From a virus: DNA of 53,111 nt. Location of the stretch: IMG/VR virus record IMGVR_UViG_3300025141_014934, positions 1 to 53,111 of that record, one strand, 5' to 3'. Below, piece by piece: positions 44,436 to 52,506 of this stretch (position 1 is its first letter; the number at the start of each line of letters is the position of its first letter). The position numbers and the translations under genes are program-made. Below the pieces are notes generated by a model. The model worked only from the letters and a program-made list of their open reading frames with translations, was not told the DNA's origin and ran no database searches.

Positions 44436-45748
44436 AATACCTTCGATGCCAGTGTTGCTACTCGGGAACGCTCTCCCTTTTTGAGTGTAATATGACCAGA
44501 TAAATCGTGTGTTTTGAATTTTTCAATAGCATAGGTTAGACCATTTGAGGTCTCGTCTATGTATGCATTGTCAATCTGTTCCACGTCTCCGGTCAATATG
44601 ATTTTGGTTCCTTCACCGACTCTTGTAATTATAGTCTTTAATTCGTGACTTGTTAAGTTTTGTGCCTCATCTATTACAATATAAGCATTCGCAATTGAGC
44701 GGCCGCGGATATAGGTTAGTGCTTCGATTTCGATGAGCCCCTTATCAACGTACATATCCAACACATCTTTGTCATTTCCCATCAAGTATTTTAAATTGTC
44801 CTCGATAGGAGCTAACCATGGAGTCATTTTCTCTTCTAGTGTCCCTGGAAGGTATCCGATGTCTTTCCCGAGTGGCTGAACAGGGCGGGATACTACCAGG
44901 CGACTGTATCTTTTTTGTTCTAACACTTGTTCTAACCCAGAAGCGATCGCCATTAGCGTTTTACCACAACCAGCCTTGCCAACTAGAGTTACAATGGGGA
45001 TATCCGGATTCATCAATAGATCGAGCCCAAACGACTGCTCTTTGTTGCGAGGACGGACACCCCATACACCGTCCTTACTGAATTGGGTTACCTTTTGCAG
45101 AGGTGTTGCATGATCTGCGAATCTTGCCAACGCTGTTTTTTTAGAATTTGCACTCGAAACCAACATGATAAACTGGTTAGGGTTTAGGCTGAACTCATCT
45201 TTATCTATGATAACCGGTTCGCTACTGTAATAACGGTCTACCAACTGATCATCTACCAAGAGGTTAGAAAATCCGTCATATAGCTCATCGATATGATCAA
45301 CAATCTGGTTGTCTACGTAATCCTCGCACAATATCCCTAGGGCATCACACTTTACGCGCATGTTTATGTCTCTAGAAACTAGAACCACCTTTTTGCGAGG
45401 AGAGGTTTCCATTTCTTTGAGAGCAACGCCTATGATCTCGTTATCGGCGTTTCCGGTGGGGAAGTCTGTTGGGAGGGTCGATGCGCCGTCGTAAGGGACC
45501 GCCCTAGCATTCCCAAGGCTCTTTCCTATACGCACCCCTTTACGTAAGCTTCCGGCGCTTCTAAGCTCATCTAGAGCCCTAATCGTGCGTCGAGCGTTTG
45601 TGCCCACACCATCTTGACGCTTCTTGTGCTTGTCAATTTCCTCCAACACCTTGAGTGGGATAACAATATCGTTGTTTCCGTAGCATTTTATTGAATTGGA
45701 GTCCGTCAAGTAGACGTTTGTATCTAGAATATATGTCTTCTTTGCCAC
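44432..45748 (-). CDS. phoH: PIN-domain PhoH-like ATPase (PhoH2 type)
   Basis: The 438-residue protein fuses an N-terminal PIN ribonuclease domain (YILDTNVYL, residues 5-13; later DNEIIGVAL and VSRDINMRVK) to a PhoH P-loop ATPase with Walker A VGKAGCGKT at about residues 246-254 and Walker B YIVIDEAQNLT. This is the PhoH2 architecture, an ATP-dependent RNA helicase plus RNase. PhoH is common in marine phages, usually as the ATPase alone; the two-domain form is typical of bacteria and some phages. Starts 14 bases after the protease gene stop. Confidence 0.92.
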   Translation of the reverse strand: MAKKTYILDTNVYLTDSNSIKCYGNNDIVIPLKVLEEIDKHKKRQDGVGTNARRTIRALDELRSAGSLRKGVRIGKSLGNARAVPYDGASTLPTDFPTGNADNEIIGVALKEMETSPRKKVVLVSRDINMRVKCDALGILCEDYVDNQIVDHIDELYDGFSNLLVDDQLVDRYYSSEPVIIDKDEFSLNPNQFIMLVSSANSKKTALARFADHATPLQKVTQFSKDGVWGVRPRNKEQSFGLDLLMNPDIPIVTLVGKAGCGKTLMAIASGLEQVLEQKRYSRLVVSRPVQPLGKDIGYLPGTLEEKMTPWLAPIEDNLKYLMGNDKDVLDMYVDKGLIEIEALTYIRGRSIANAYIVIDEAQNLTSHELKTIITRVGEGTKIILTGDVEQIDNAYIDETSNGLTYAIEKFKTHDLSGHITLKKGERSRVATLASKVL

Positions 45749-45761
45749 GATTAACCTTAAT

Positions 45762-46568
45762 TTAATTAGTTTTGGGTCTTGTTAATTCCAACATATTTCG
45801 ATGCCATGAATCATAATAATCAGTAATGTTGTCATCAATAAAGCGATTAAGGAGAGTCACATCAGAAGCAAAGGTAACGTGGTGGAATCCTCGTATTACG
45901 GAATGAAGTACTCCTACGAGGCGGCCGCGACCGTCTATTATTGGAGAACCAGAACTACCGGGGGCGGCGGGGATTGAAAAGGACGTCGTAAACCGATTAT
46001 AGTTACCTAGAAAACGTCCTTCCAGAAGAGGAACAAATTTGGTCTCTGCTGAGCCAAGAGGGGAAGCAATATTGTAGTATTTTTCGCCGACGTCCAACTC
46101 TCCATAATATCGTTTGAGAGGCTTAACTGAAAGCCTCTTAGCAAACAGGATGCAAGCGTCTAGCTCTTCGTCCATTGCCACGATATCGGCGATCGACTTA
46201 TCCCCCATGAACGTGTGCACGTGCATTTTCTTTTTAATTCTTATCTTTTTCTTTTTTCTGATTTTCTGCGGAATCAATATATTCCCAAATATCTGAACGA
46301 TCTTCTTGTCCATCTTGCGACAGACATGTTCGGCCGTCAATATGAAAACACCAATTGAATTAGTGGCGATAACGGCGCCAGAACCTTGACTACCCACAAC
46401 GAGGTCCTCTACAACAGTGCAGTCTTTTTGTTTGTCACAAACTTCGAAGTAATTTTCGTTTCGTACTTTGATGAAGGAACCGCGAGCAGCAGTGGGGAAA
46501 GAGTCAGAAATACAGGACAGGCTTAGTGTTGTCAGAAGTAGTATAATCGTTAACGATAACCATTTCAC
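45762..46568 (-). CDS. Trypsin-like serine protease with lipoprotein signal
   Basis: Residues 1-19 (WLSLTIILLLTTLSLSC) are a signal peptide with lipobox LSLSC, so the product should be a lipoprotein. The catalytic triad fits His in TAEHVC, Asp in ELDACILFA and Ser in AAPGSSGSPIID, the order of S1/trypsin-like proteases (268 residues). The start is GTG at 46568. An exported lipoprotein protease in a phage genome is unusual and might act in host-surface exclusion or in lysis. A 50-base gap separates it from the upstream gene and contains a hairpin over the start codon. Confidence 0.85.
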   Translation of the reverse strand: MKWLSLTIILLLTTLSLSCISDSFPTAARGSFIKVRNENYFEVCDKQKDCTVVEDLVVGSQGSGAVIATNSIGVFILTAEHVCRKMDKKIVQIFGNILIPQKIRKKKKIRIKKKMHVHTFMGDKSIADIVAMDEELDACILFAKRLSVKPLKRYYGELDVGEKYYNIASPLGSAETKFVPLLEGRFLGNYNRFTTSFSIPAAPGSSGSPIIDGRGRLVGVLHSVIRGFHHVTFASDVTLLNRFIDDNITDYYDSWHRNMLELTRPKTN

Positions 46569-46585
46569 CCTAAAATAAGTAGGGT
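46566..46585 (-). promoter_or_regulatory. Hairpin covering the protease GTG start
   Basis: ACCCTA (plus 46567-46572) pairs with TAGGGT (46580-46585), leaving a 7-base loop; in the minus-strand transcript the first two bases of the GTG start (46568-46567) lie in the stem. It could limit initiation of the exported protease. Confidence 0.4.
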
Positions 46586-46618
46586 CTACAAACCTTAAAA
46601 AGTGTTTAAGTTAAAAAT

Positions 46619-46846
46619 TTATTCTTCTGAAAGGAGGATTGCAAAGTTTTCTACGACTCGGCCCGTGTTCTCTTCGCGAATCTCTAATTGGCTATATTTC
46701 CTGTGATCTAAGCCAGTTATGGCACGACGGTCAGCGGTACATGGCTTTATGTACTCCCAAGTTCTAAAAGTAAGAAAACTTCCCTCAGGTGTGCTGTAGG
46801 GTTTCTTGACGCCCCACAGGTGATAGCTAATTTTTTGCTTTTTCAT
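46619..46846 (-). CDS. Unknown small protein (75 aa)
   Basis: No domain recognised. Basic N-terminus (MKKQKISYHLWGVKK), no membrane segment. The ATG at 46846 has GAGG four bases upstream, which supports the start. Confidence 0.65.
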   Translation of the reverse strand: MKKQKISYHLWGVKKPYSTPEGSFLTFRTWEYIKPCTADRRAITGLDHRKYSQLEIREENTGRVVENFAILLSEE

Positions 46847-46869
46847 GTGTCCTCGTTAGTATTTTTAGT

Positions 46870-47094
46870 CTAATTGATTACGTTGTCTTTTTTAAGACCC
46901 ATTTCGATAAATCTCAATATTATCTCTTTTTTTACAGGATCATAGATTAGACTCAGTCCCTCGGAGGGCTTAATATTCTCCAGATCTTTTTTAGTAATCT
47001 TTACTTCACCCCCGAACTTCTTAATGAGAGCAGAGAGCATCGTAAATAAATGTTCTTTGTCGTCTAAAAGCTTTTTTGGCTTACGCTTGGGCAT
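46870..47094 (-). CDS. Unknown small protein (74 aa)
   Basis: Small, charged and helical (HLFTMLSALIKKFGGEVKIT), no membrane segment, no recognised domain. Similar small proteins often adopt ribbon-helix folds, but nothing decides here. Confidence 0.6.
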   Translation of the reverse strand: MPKRKPKKLLDDKEHLFTMLSALIKKFGGEVKITKKDLENIKPSEGLSLIYDPVKKEIILRFIEMGLKKDNVIN

Positions 47095-47115
47095 ATGGTA
47101 AGTATGCTGTCGCTC

Positions 47116-47385
47116 TTATAAAAGCCAAGTCTTTAGATACCCCGTATTGGAATGATCACCAACTTCATATGTTAATCTGTACTCTAAAAAGACTTTTATG
47201 ACATGCTGTTGCATGTCGTATGAGTTGCCAGTAATTATGTGAACTTCTTTGCCTGAATTCCAGCGTGATTCTAAGAATCGTATGGTGGTGCTTCTAGCTG
47301 TGTCGTAGTCCAAACCGTGGAGATCTAAAACCTCCGGAGTGTTTCTTCTTCTCTTTTTTCTATTTCTCGGCACCGGCTGATACAA
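47116..47385 (-). CDS. Smr-domain protein (putative nuclease)
   Basis: The 89-residue product has EVLDLHGLDYDTARSTTIRF, then HIITGNSYD and the C-terminal hydrophobic GYLKTWLL, resembling the small MutS-related (Smr) domain with its DLHG motif. Smr domains nick DNA or cut RNA. The start at 47385 is TTG with no convincing ribosome binding site; a GTG 12 bases downstream is an alternative. The frame overlaps the next gene upstream by 26 bases. Confidence 0.72.
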   Translation of the reverse strand: MYQPVPRNRKKRRRNTPEVLDLHGLDYDTARSTTIRFLESRWNSGKEVHIITGNSYDMQQHVIKVFLEYRLTYEVGDHSNTGYLKTWLL

Positions 47386-47560
47386 GCTCCAAAAAATTAA
47401 TGTGGAATAGATGAGTTGTCATGTCATCAAAGAGTACTCTCACCATATCTCCCTCATAATTCGGATCAATCTCTACAATCACGCCAATCTTGTCGTGGTA
47501 ATATCTGCTCCACACGAAGAGTTTTTGACTGTCGATCATGACTAAGTCTCCTACTTTCAC
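47360..47560 (-). CDS. Unknown small protein (66 aa)
   Basis: The first 60 residues form a beta-rich barrel-like pattern (VGDLVMIDSQKL, GVIVEIDP, GDMVRVLFDD), resembling an SH3-like or KOW-type fold, which could bind RNA or protein. Overlaps both neighbours. Not more is supported. Confidence 0.6.
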   Translation of the reverse strand: MKVGDLVMIDSQKLFVWSRYYHDKIGVIVEIDPNYEGDMVRVLFDDMTTHLFHINFLELVSAGAEK

Positions 47561-47856
47561 TCATCTTGTGCTCCGACGGCAAGTTCTTCAAGCAATAGGG
47601 CGGTCGCGCGGTCGACCTCTCTTTCCAGAGAGGCGCTAAGGAGCGGTACCGCTATTCCAATCTTCTGTCTGACCACGGTTGGTCGCCTCGTGCGCCAGGA
47701 CGAATCTTCTGTATCATACTCTCGAAATGAAACAATCAGCCCATTCCCAGGAGTTTGTACAGTGTAAAACCCAATCTGACGGCCGTCTTTTATAACTCGT
47801 TCAGTATAGCATCCATATCCTTGTAGATATGACTTATAATCGAAATTAAAATTCAT
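47557..47856 (-). CDS. Unknown protein (99 aa)
   Basis: Not recognised. Soluble, beta-rich first half (GFYTVQTPGNGLIVSF) and helical end (REVDRATALLLEELAVG). The start directly follows the stop of the upstream gene, four-base overlap downstream. Confidence 0.6.
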   Translation of the reverse strand: MNFNFDYKSYLQGYGCYTERVIKDGRQIGFYTVQTPGNGLIVSFREYDTEDSSWRTRRPTVVRQKIGIAVPLLSASLEREVDRATALLLEELAVGAQDE

Positions 47857-48228
47857 CTATCTTGACGACGCTGCCGTTTTCGTCTTGCCCTGCCAAATAC
47901 TATTCCTAACTTTGATGGTTACATGCCACCGCTTGTGTACTTCTGAGGAGACTCTTTCTTTAAGGGGGACTATCATGGTATGCGTTAGTCTTGTGTCAAA
48001 GGGCATCAACTGCTGTACTATGACGAGCTTTACTTCGGCATCAAACTCAAGAAACTTGTATCGGACACCTTCCCGCAAAAACAACTTATCACTCTCCTCA
48101 CCGCAGATAACTTCTGCTAGAGCCACCTTTTCTACAAAGCTTTTTTGCTTCGCAAGTGCTCGTAGATCCGCTGCTGTCGCCATAGGTTGAATTCCCTCGC
48201 TCTCTTTATTAGTTAGTTGGTTGGTCAT
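47857..48228 (-). CDS. Unknown protein (123 aa)
   Basis: The ATG at 48228 overlaps the upstream stop (ATGA), so I choose it over a longer start at 48258; a third ATG at about 48183 has GAGGG ten bases upstream and is possible. Sequence is soluble with a helical N-terminus and a basic end. No domain recognised. Confidence 0.58.
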   Translation of the reverse strand: MTNQLTNKESEGIQPMATAADLRALAKQKSFVEKVALAEVICGEESDKLFLREGVRYKFLEFDAEVKLVIVQQLMPFDTRLTHTMIVPLKERVSSEVHKRWHVTIKVRNSIWQGKTKTAASSR

Positions 48229-48443
48229 CTGATAGGCACTAAATTTTTCCTGCACCAATGGAGCGTACGCTCTCTTTCGTTCCCAGACTTCACCGTCTTA
48301 ACAAGAACCCGGCCAATATCTTCGTGTATACTGATTACAACAAGCTTGATGGTCGGATTGGACTTCAGGTGGTATTCACCCGGGGTGATCTCAATGTGCT
48401 TATACTTCTCATATTCTTCGAGATATCTTTGTTGTCCATTCAT
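48225..48443 (-). CDS. Unknown small protein (72 aa)
   Basis: The ATG at 48443 is chosen because AGGA lies five bases upstream, while the first ATG at 48482 has only a weak site. The product has a beta-strand-rich pattern (KLVVISIHEDIGRVLVKTV). No family recognised. It is the first gene after the tRNA-like element. Confidence 0.58.
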   Translation of the reverse strand: MNGQQRYLEEYEKYKHIEITPGEYHLKSNPTIKLVVISIHEDIGRVLVKTVKSGNERERTLHWCRKNLVPIR

Positions 48444-48492
48444 GGTTGTCCTGCTGATTGGTGTAACTCTTTTTACTCTCATTTCTTTACTC

Positions 48493-48572
48493 TGGTGGGC
48501 GATCTGGGGCTTGAACCCAGGTGTGACCTGCTACTCTTTCTACGGTTTATAAGACCGAGGAGATAATCGCCC
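48493..48572 (-). tRNA. tRNA-like gene with CCA, candidate anticodon UAU (Ile), abnormal D region
   Basis: The acceptor stem pairs perfectly (GGGCGAT with ATCGCCC), followed by A and encoded CCA; the T arm CTGGG-TTCAAGC-CCCAG is canonical. A central hairpin (CTCGGT...ACCGTAG with one bulged T) has loop CTTATAA and would give anticodon UAU. However, only about six bases lie between the acceptor stem and this arm, so no D arm fits, and the stretch after it is about 19 bases. Total length is 80. It may be a permuted or degenerate tRNA, or a tRNA with a structure I cannot resolve. A consensus promoter precedes it. Confidence 0.5.
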
Positions 48573-48580
48573 ATGTTCTT

Positions 48581-48609
48581 AATATACCAGATTAAAAACC
48601 AAATGTCAA
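48581..48609 (-). promoter_or_regulatory. Sigma-70-type promoter of the tRNA-like gene
   Basis: On the minus strand TTGACA (48604-48609) is followed by 17 bases and TATATT (48581-48586). The start site would fall at about 48574, directly at the 5' end of the tRNA-like element. The same spacing occurs at the tRNA-Leu promoter. Confidence 0.8.
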
Positions 48610-48634
48610 GGAAAGTTTATCCAAAGTAAGACGA

Positions 48635-49105
48635 TCATTTGTTTTCCAACAAAAGTTGTAAATCTGAAACCCATGTCTTTTCTATTTTTTGCATAGAAGC
48701 AATTTTATTCCGATAAGTCCTATGGCACCGAAGTTCATTGGTTCGAGCGTAACGATAATCATTTTTTACTCCTGTATGTTCACTCACATCAACAGAAACA
48801 AAATCAGAAAATGCGTTGTCATAAAGCCTATCTGGTACTTTTCCTCTACTTTTCTGGAACTCGGCTTTTAGACATCCATCAGGATAAGCTTCATTTCTTG
48901 CTCTTTTGTGTTCCATTGTTTTTCCATTTATAATAAAGTCTGGATTTCCAGCATTGTCGGACTCTGTGACTTCAACTTTGTAGCCGAGAGAGTCAAGATA
49001 AAGCTTGTGTCTGATTTGTGATAAAGCGCCGCGGAAGGCTACTCCAAATCTTTTGTCTTTTTCGACAAATTTAAGAACCTCTTTAATCTCTTCTTCCGTG
49101 ATCAC
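48635..49105 (-). CDS. Putative PD-(D/E)XK endonuclease-like protein (156 aa)
   Basis: The 156-residue product has ESDNAGNPDFIINGKTMEHKRA, a PD-x(n)-E-x-K arrangement (Asp in NPDF, Glu and Lys in EHK) matching a minimal PD-(D/E)XK restriction-endonuclease-like core. No methyltransferase partner is visible. It lies immediately upstream of the tRNA promoter, with the promoter between. Could be a homing-type or defence endonuclease. Function is unproven. Confidence 0.62.
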   Translation of the reverse strand: MITEEEIKEVLKFVEKDKRFGVAFRGALSQIRHKLYLDSLGYKVEVTESDNAGNPDFIINGKTMEHKRARNEAYPDGCLKAEFQKSRGKVPDRLYDNAFSDFVSVDVSEHTGVKNDYRYARTNELRCHRTYRNKIASMQKIEKTWVSDLQLLLENK

Positions 49106-49124
49106 CCTCCTTACCTCCGCCGTC

Positions 49125-49415
49125 CTAAAGAATCATCTTCTTTACTTGTTCGTAAGCTTCAACAAGTGCGTCAATATCCTTCTCGTCTTTAATCATCCGG
49201 TAAGCTCTGACGGCCGCCCAAATCTCTTCCTTGGTCAGATAACCCTCGTCAATGTAAGATTTGCGCACATCCCTCTTGTGTTCTTTGAAGGGTGCCATAG
49301 CATCCTCAGTGGCTACAAGATCCTTAAGGTAATTCTTTACGTGCTCTTCTTTTGAAAGAATTACCTCCTTCTTTTCATCGTCCTTATAAGATTCAATTTG
49401 AATTACATTGCTCAT
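49125..49415 (-). CDS. Unknown helical protein (96 aa)
   Basis: Acidic and helix-rich (LKDLVATEDAMAPFKEHKR), no membrane segment, no recognised family. Stop sits 20 bases before the nuclease-like start; start abuts the stop of the small membrane protein. Confidence 0.6.
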   Translation of the reverse strand: MSNVIQIESYKDDEKKEVILSKEEHVKNYLKDLVATEDAMAPFKEHKRDVRKSYIDEGYLTKEEIWAAVRAYRMIKDEKDIDALVEAYEQVKKMIL

Positions 49416-49610
49416 TTAAGCTTCTCCTTTCTTAACCCAATCATCAATAACAAACCAAGTAGTCGCTAGACCACCGAGTGCGAAATATAGCACCAAAGTA
49501 CCTTTGGCAGCTTCGGCAGCATCGCTAGTGATACTCCAGAAGCACGTAAAATTAAACAATATCAATAGTAGGAAACCCACTAGTGTTCTTGCTGCCTGTG
49601 TTTTAAACAT
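49416..49610 (-). CDS. Small two-helix membrane protein (64 aa)
   Basis: Two hydrophobic segments at about residues 9-27 (LVGFLLLILFNFTCFWSI) and 39-57 (TLVLYFALGGLATTWFVID) indicate a hairpin membrane protein. Such a size is compatible with a holin-like or regulatory membrane peptide, but the topology alone does not prove that. Located directly downstream of tRNA-Leu. Confidence 0.65.
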   Translation of the reverse strand: MFKTQAARTLVGFLLLILFNFTCFWSITSDAAEAAKGTLVLYFALGGLATTWFVIDDWVKKGEA

Positions 49611-49634
49611 AATAACCTCCTTCAGTTAAATTTA

Positions 49635-49718
49635 TGGTAGGGAAGGCGGGATTTGAACCCGCAAGCCCGGGGGCGGGAGATTTTAAGTCTCCTGTGTATG
49701 CCATTCCACCACTTCCCC
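49635..49718 (-). tRNA. tRNA-Leu (UAA)
   Basis: Acceptor GGGGAAG/CTTCCCT (one G-T pair), D arm GTG...CAC, anticodon arm GGAGA-CTTAAAA-TCTCC giving anticodon UAA, long variable arm (CGCCCCCGGGCTT) and T arm GCGGG-TTCAAAT-CCCGC, then A and encoded CCA. All parts of a class II tRNA-Leu are present over 84 bases. It decodes UUA/UUG. A consensus promoter lies immediately upstream. Confidence 0.95.
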
Positions 49719-49731
49719 AAATCATAGTAAT

Positions 49732-49760
49732 ATAATACACGGTTTGAGGAACGGTGTCAA
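49732..49760 (-). promoter_or_regulatory. Sigma-70-type promoter of tRNA-Leu
   Basis: TTGACA (49755-49760) and TATTAT (49732-49737) on the minus strand are separated by exactly 17 bases, with the tRNA starting 13 bases after the -10 box. It sits in the gap after aceA. Confidence 0.85.
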
Positions 49761-49768
49761 GTGTTTTT

Positions 49769-50998
49769 CTAAAATTGTTCTTCTTCTGTCGAGCCGTCTA
49801 GGGCTAACGTAGAAGAGTCCTGAGATATTGTTTGAGCAACTAAGTCAAAATAGCCTGTTCCCACTTCTCTCTGATGCTTTGTTGCTGTGTATCCGTGTTT
49901 CTCAGATTCAAACTCTTTCTCTTGAAGTGCCGAATACGCAGACATGTCTCTCTTCTCATAATCGCGGGCCAACTCAAACATGTTGTAGTTCAGGTTATGA
50001 AAACCGGCGAGGGTAATGAATTGAAATTTATATCCCATCGCCCCAAGTTCTCGTTGGAACTTAGCAATTGTGCTATCGTCTAGGTTTTTCTTCCAGTTGA
50101 ACGATGGCGAGCAATTATATGCTAGCATTTTATTGGGATACTTGTCGTGAATAGCCTCAGCAAACTGCTTAGCTTCATCTAAATCTGGCTTTCCAGTCTC
50201 GCACCACAACAAATCAGCATATGGGGCGTACTGGAGTCCCCGATTGATAGCCATATCAATACCGCCATAAATATGTCGGAAACCCTCGCTAGTAATATTT
50301 CCAGAACAAATGAATGGGGTATCCTCACGATCAACGTCAGACGTTAGCAGCCTGGCACTGTTGGCGTCAGTGCGAGCGATAAGTACCGTGGGAGTATTCA
50401 TGACGTCTGCCGCTAATCTAGCTGCAATAAGCTTCTTAATGAACTCAGAAGCCGGAACAAGTACTTTTCCTCCCAGATGACCGCACTTCTTAGCAGAACT
50501 AAGCTGGTCTTCAAAGTGTACGCCTGCTGCTCCTGCTCGAATCATTGACTTCATCAGTTCAAATGCATTTAAGGGGCCGCCGAAGCCAGCCTCAGCGTCG
50601 GCTATGATAGGAGCAAACCACTCACGTTGAGTTTGGCAGTTATTCTCAAGCCACTCAACCTGATCTGCTCGACGAAAAGCGTTATTGATCTTTTGTACAA
50701 GCATCGGGACGCTGTGAGCGGCGTACAGGCTTTGATCAGGGTACATCTCGTGTGAATCATTTGCATCGGCAGCTACCTGCCAGCCTGAACAGTAGATTGC
50801 TTCCATCCCAGCCTTTACCATTTGCATAGCCTGGTTGCCCGTCACAGCCCCCATGGCGTGCACATAGGGCTTGGACTCTAATAGTCCCCAAAGTGTCTCA
50901 GCAGCCCTTGTGGCCACTGTATAGCTCTCCTGTATTGAACCTCTCAGTCGTAATACGTCTACAGATGAGTATGGTCTGATGATATCGTCGTTTCTCAT
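49769..50998 (-). CDS. aceA: Isocitrate lyase
   Basis: The 409-residue enzyme has [16 protein letters not shown] with the catalytic Cys of KKCGH, upstream [10 protein letters not shown] and [10 protein letters not shown] (metal-binding Asp region), and the [12 protein letters not shown] segment, all characteristic of isocitrate lyase; E. coli AceA has 434. It splits isocitrate into succinate and glyoxylate. The ATG overlaps the aceB stop (ATGA). All catalytic elements look intact. The order aceB-aceA matches cellular operons; no aceK follows. The end (STEEEQF) carries no targeting signal. Confidence 0.96.
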   Translation of the reverse strand: MRNDDIIRPYSSVDVLRLRGSIQESYTVATRAAETLWGLLESKPYVHAMGAVTGNQAMQMVKAGMEAIYCSGWQVAADANDSHEMYPDQSLYAAHSVPMLVQKINNAFRRADQVEWLENNCQTQREWFAPIIADAEAGFGGPLNAFELMKSMIRAGAAGVHFEDQLSSAKKCGHLGGKVLVPASEFIKKLIAARLAADVMNTPTVLIARTDANSARLLTSDVDREDTPFICSGNITSEGFRHIYGGIDMAINRGLQYAPYADLLWCETGKPDLDEAKQFAEAIHDKYPNKMLAYNCSPSFNWKKNLDDSTIAKFQRELGAMGYKFQFITLAGFHNLNYNMFELARDYEKRDMSAYSALQEKEFESEKHGYTATKHQREVGTGYFDLVAQTISQDSSTLALDGSTEEEQF

Positions 50999-52503
50999 AG
51001 TAATTCATAAGCCTTTATAGTTAAAAAATCATCTAATGTTTCGTTTAAGCAGAAGTTCCTTAACAATCCAGTTGCTTCTTCGGTACTGGAAACTTCTTCA
51101 CTTACCTCGTCCAGCACCTCGTTGAAATAATCGGGCGTCACGACTTGGTATGTATCCAGTACTACGTCATACTTCAGCCATTGCCAAATCTGTGCTCTTG
51201 ATATCTCTGCTGTCGCAGCATCTTCCATCAGATTGTTTATTGGGACACACCCATTTCCTGCTAGCCACGAATTCAAATAACGGAGTGAGACTTCAATGTT
51301 CTTACGTAGTCCAAATTCGGTAAACGTTCCTTTCGGGGGTTTTACTAAATCCTCCTCGAAAGCTGTATTTTCTGTCTGTCGGCTAATTTGGTTCGGAGTT
51401 GGCATATGCTCGTCAAAAATCTCTTTTGCAATTTGTACTAATCCTGGATGTGCAACCCAGGTTCCGTCATGTCCATTTTGGACCTCCCGCAGTTTATCTT
51501 CTCTAACTTTGTTTAAAGCCCTCTCATTGGACTCAGAATCGTTTTTAATGGGGATTTGAGCCGCCATACCTCCCATGGCGTGAACACCCCTACGATGGCA
51601 CGTGTGTACCAGCAAATCGCTATATGTACGCATGAAGGTCTGAGTCATCGTAACTTGGTCCCGATCTGGTACCAAACAGGCTGAATCTCCGTGTAAAGTT
51701 TTGATATAACTAAAGATATAGTCCCATCGACCACAGTTGAGTCCAGCAGAGTATTCACGGAGGGCATAAATGATTTCATCCATCTGGAATGCTGCTGGCA
51801 GCGTCTCTATAAGTACTGTTGCACGGATGGTACCATGCTCAATCCCTAATTCTCTCTCAGAGAAGGCAAAGATATCGGCCCAAAGTTGTGCTTCGTGGAA
51901 ATGTTCCAGTTTTGGAAGGTAGAAATAAGGGCGTGTTCCCTGTTCTATTAGTGATGCAGCGTTGTGAAAGAAATACAATCCAAAATCAAATAATGAGGCT
52001 GGAATAGCTTCGCCATTATGAGTCAAGTGCTTCTCGGTTAGGTGCAGCCCGCGGGGGCGAACGAATAATGTGGCTGTTTCACTATTTAGTTTATAGTGTT
52101 TGTTCTTTACATTATCGTGATACTCAATTGTCTTTACGGCTGCGTCGCGAAGATTAACCTGTCCTAGGATGCAATTTTCCCATGTTGGTGAGTTTGAATC
52201 CTCGAAGTCAGCCATAAAGACGTTAGCCCCAGAATTCATAGCATTAATGATCATCTTTCGATCAACCGGTCCCGTAATCTCAACTCGCCGATCTAAAATA
52301 TCCTCAGGAATTGCAGCTGCTGTCCAATCATCCTCACGAATTGACTGTGTGGCTGAGAGAAATGTTGTCTTTGAGCCAGTTTTGCGCAGATTCAATAGAT
52401 TTTTAATCTTTTGGCCGTAACCCTCAGTTAACTTAGTTAAGAATTCGAGGGCTTCTGGGGTGAGAATCTGCTCACATTCAGGGATATGCTTTAAGATCTT
52501 CAT
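50995..52503 (-). CDS. aceB: Malate synthase A
   Basis: The 502-residue enzyme shows [31 protein letters not shown] (catalytic Arg region), [41 protein letters not shown] and WVAHPGLV, matching malate synthase A (E. coli AceB 533). It condenses glyoxylate with acetyl-CoA to malate, the second step of the glyoxylate shunt. GGAGAT lies six bases before the ATG, itself three bases after the stop of the calcium-repeat gene, so the three genes form one transcription unit without an own aceB promoter. Confidence 0.96.
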   Translation of the reverse strand: MKILKHIPECEQILTPEALEFLTKLTEGYGQKIKNLLNLRKTGSKTTFLSATQSIREDDWTAAAIPEDILDRRVEITGPVDRKMIINAMNSGANVFMADFEDSNSPTWENCILGQVNLRDAAVKTIEYHDNVKNKHYKLNSETATLFVRPRGLHLTEKHLTHNGEAIPASLFDFGLYFFHNAASLIEQGTRPYFYLPKLEHFHEAQLWADIFAFSERELGIEHGTIRATVLIETLPAAFQMDEIIYALREYSAGLNCGRWDYIFSYIKTLHGDSACLVPDRDQVTMTQTFMRTYSDLLVHTCHRRGVHAMGGMAAQIPIKNDSESNERALNKVREDKLREVQNGHDGTWVAHPGLVQIAKEIFDEHMPTPNQISRQTENTAFEEDLVKPPKGTFTEFGLRKNIEVSLRYLNSWLAGNGCVPINNLMEDAATAEISRAQIWQWLKYDVVLDTYQVVTPDYFNEVLDEVSEEVSSTEEATGLLRNFCLNETLDDFLTIKAYELL

Positions 52504-52506
52504 TTA

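Noticed and set aside
47900-48600. CRISPR array or satellite-type repeats near the tRNA-like gene
   Set aside because: No regularly spaced direct repeats were found.
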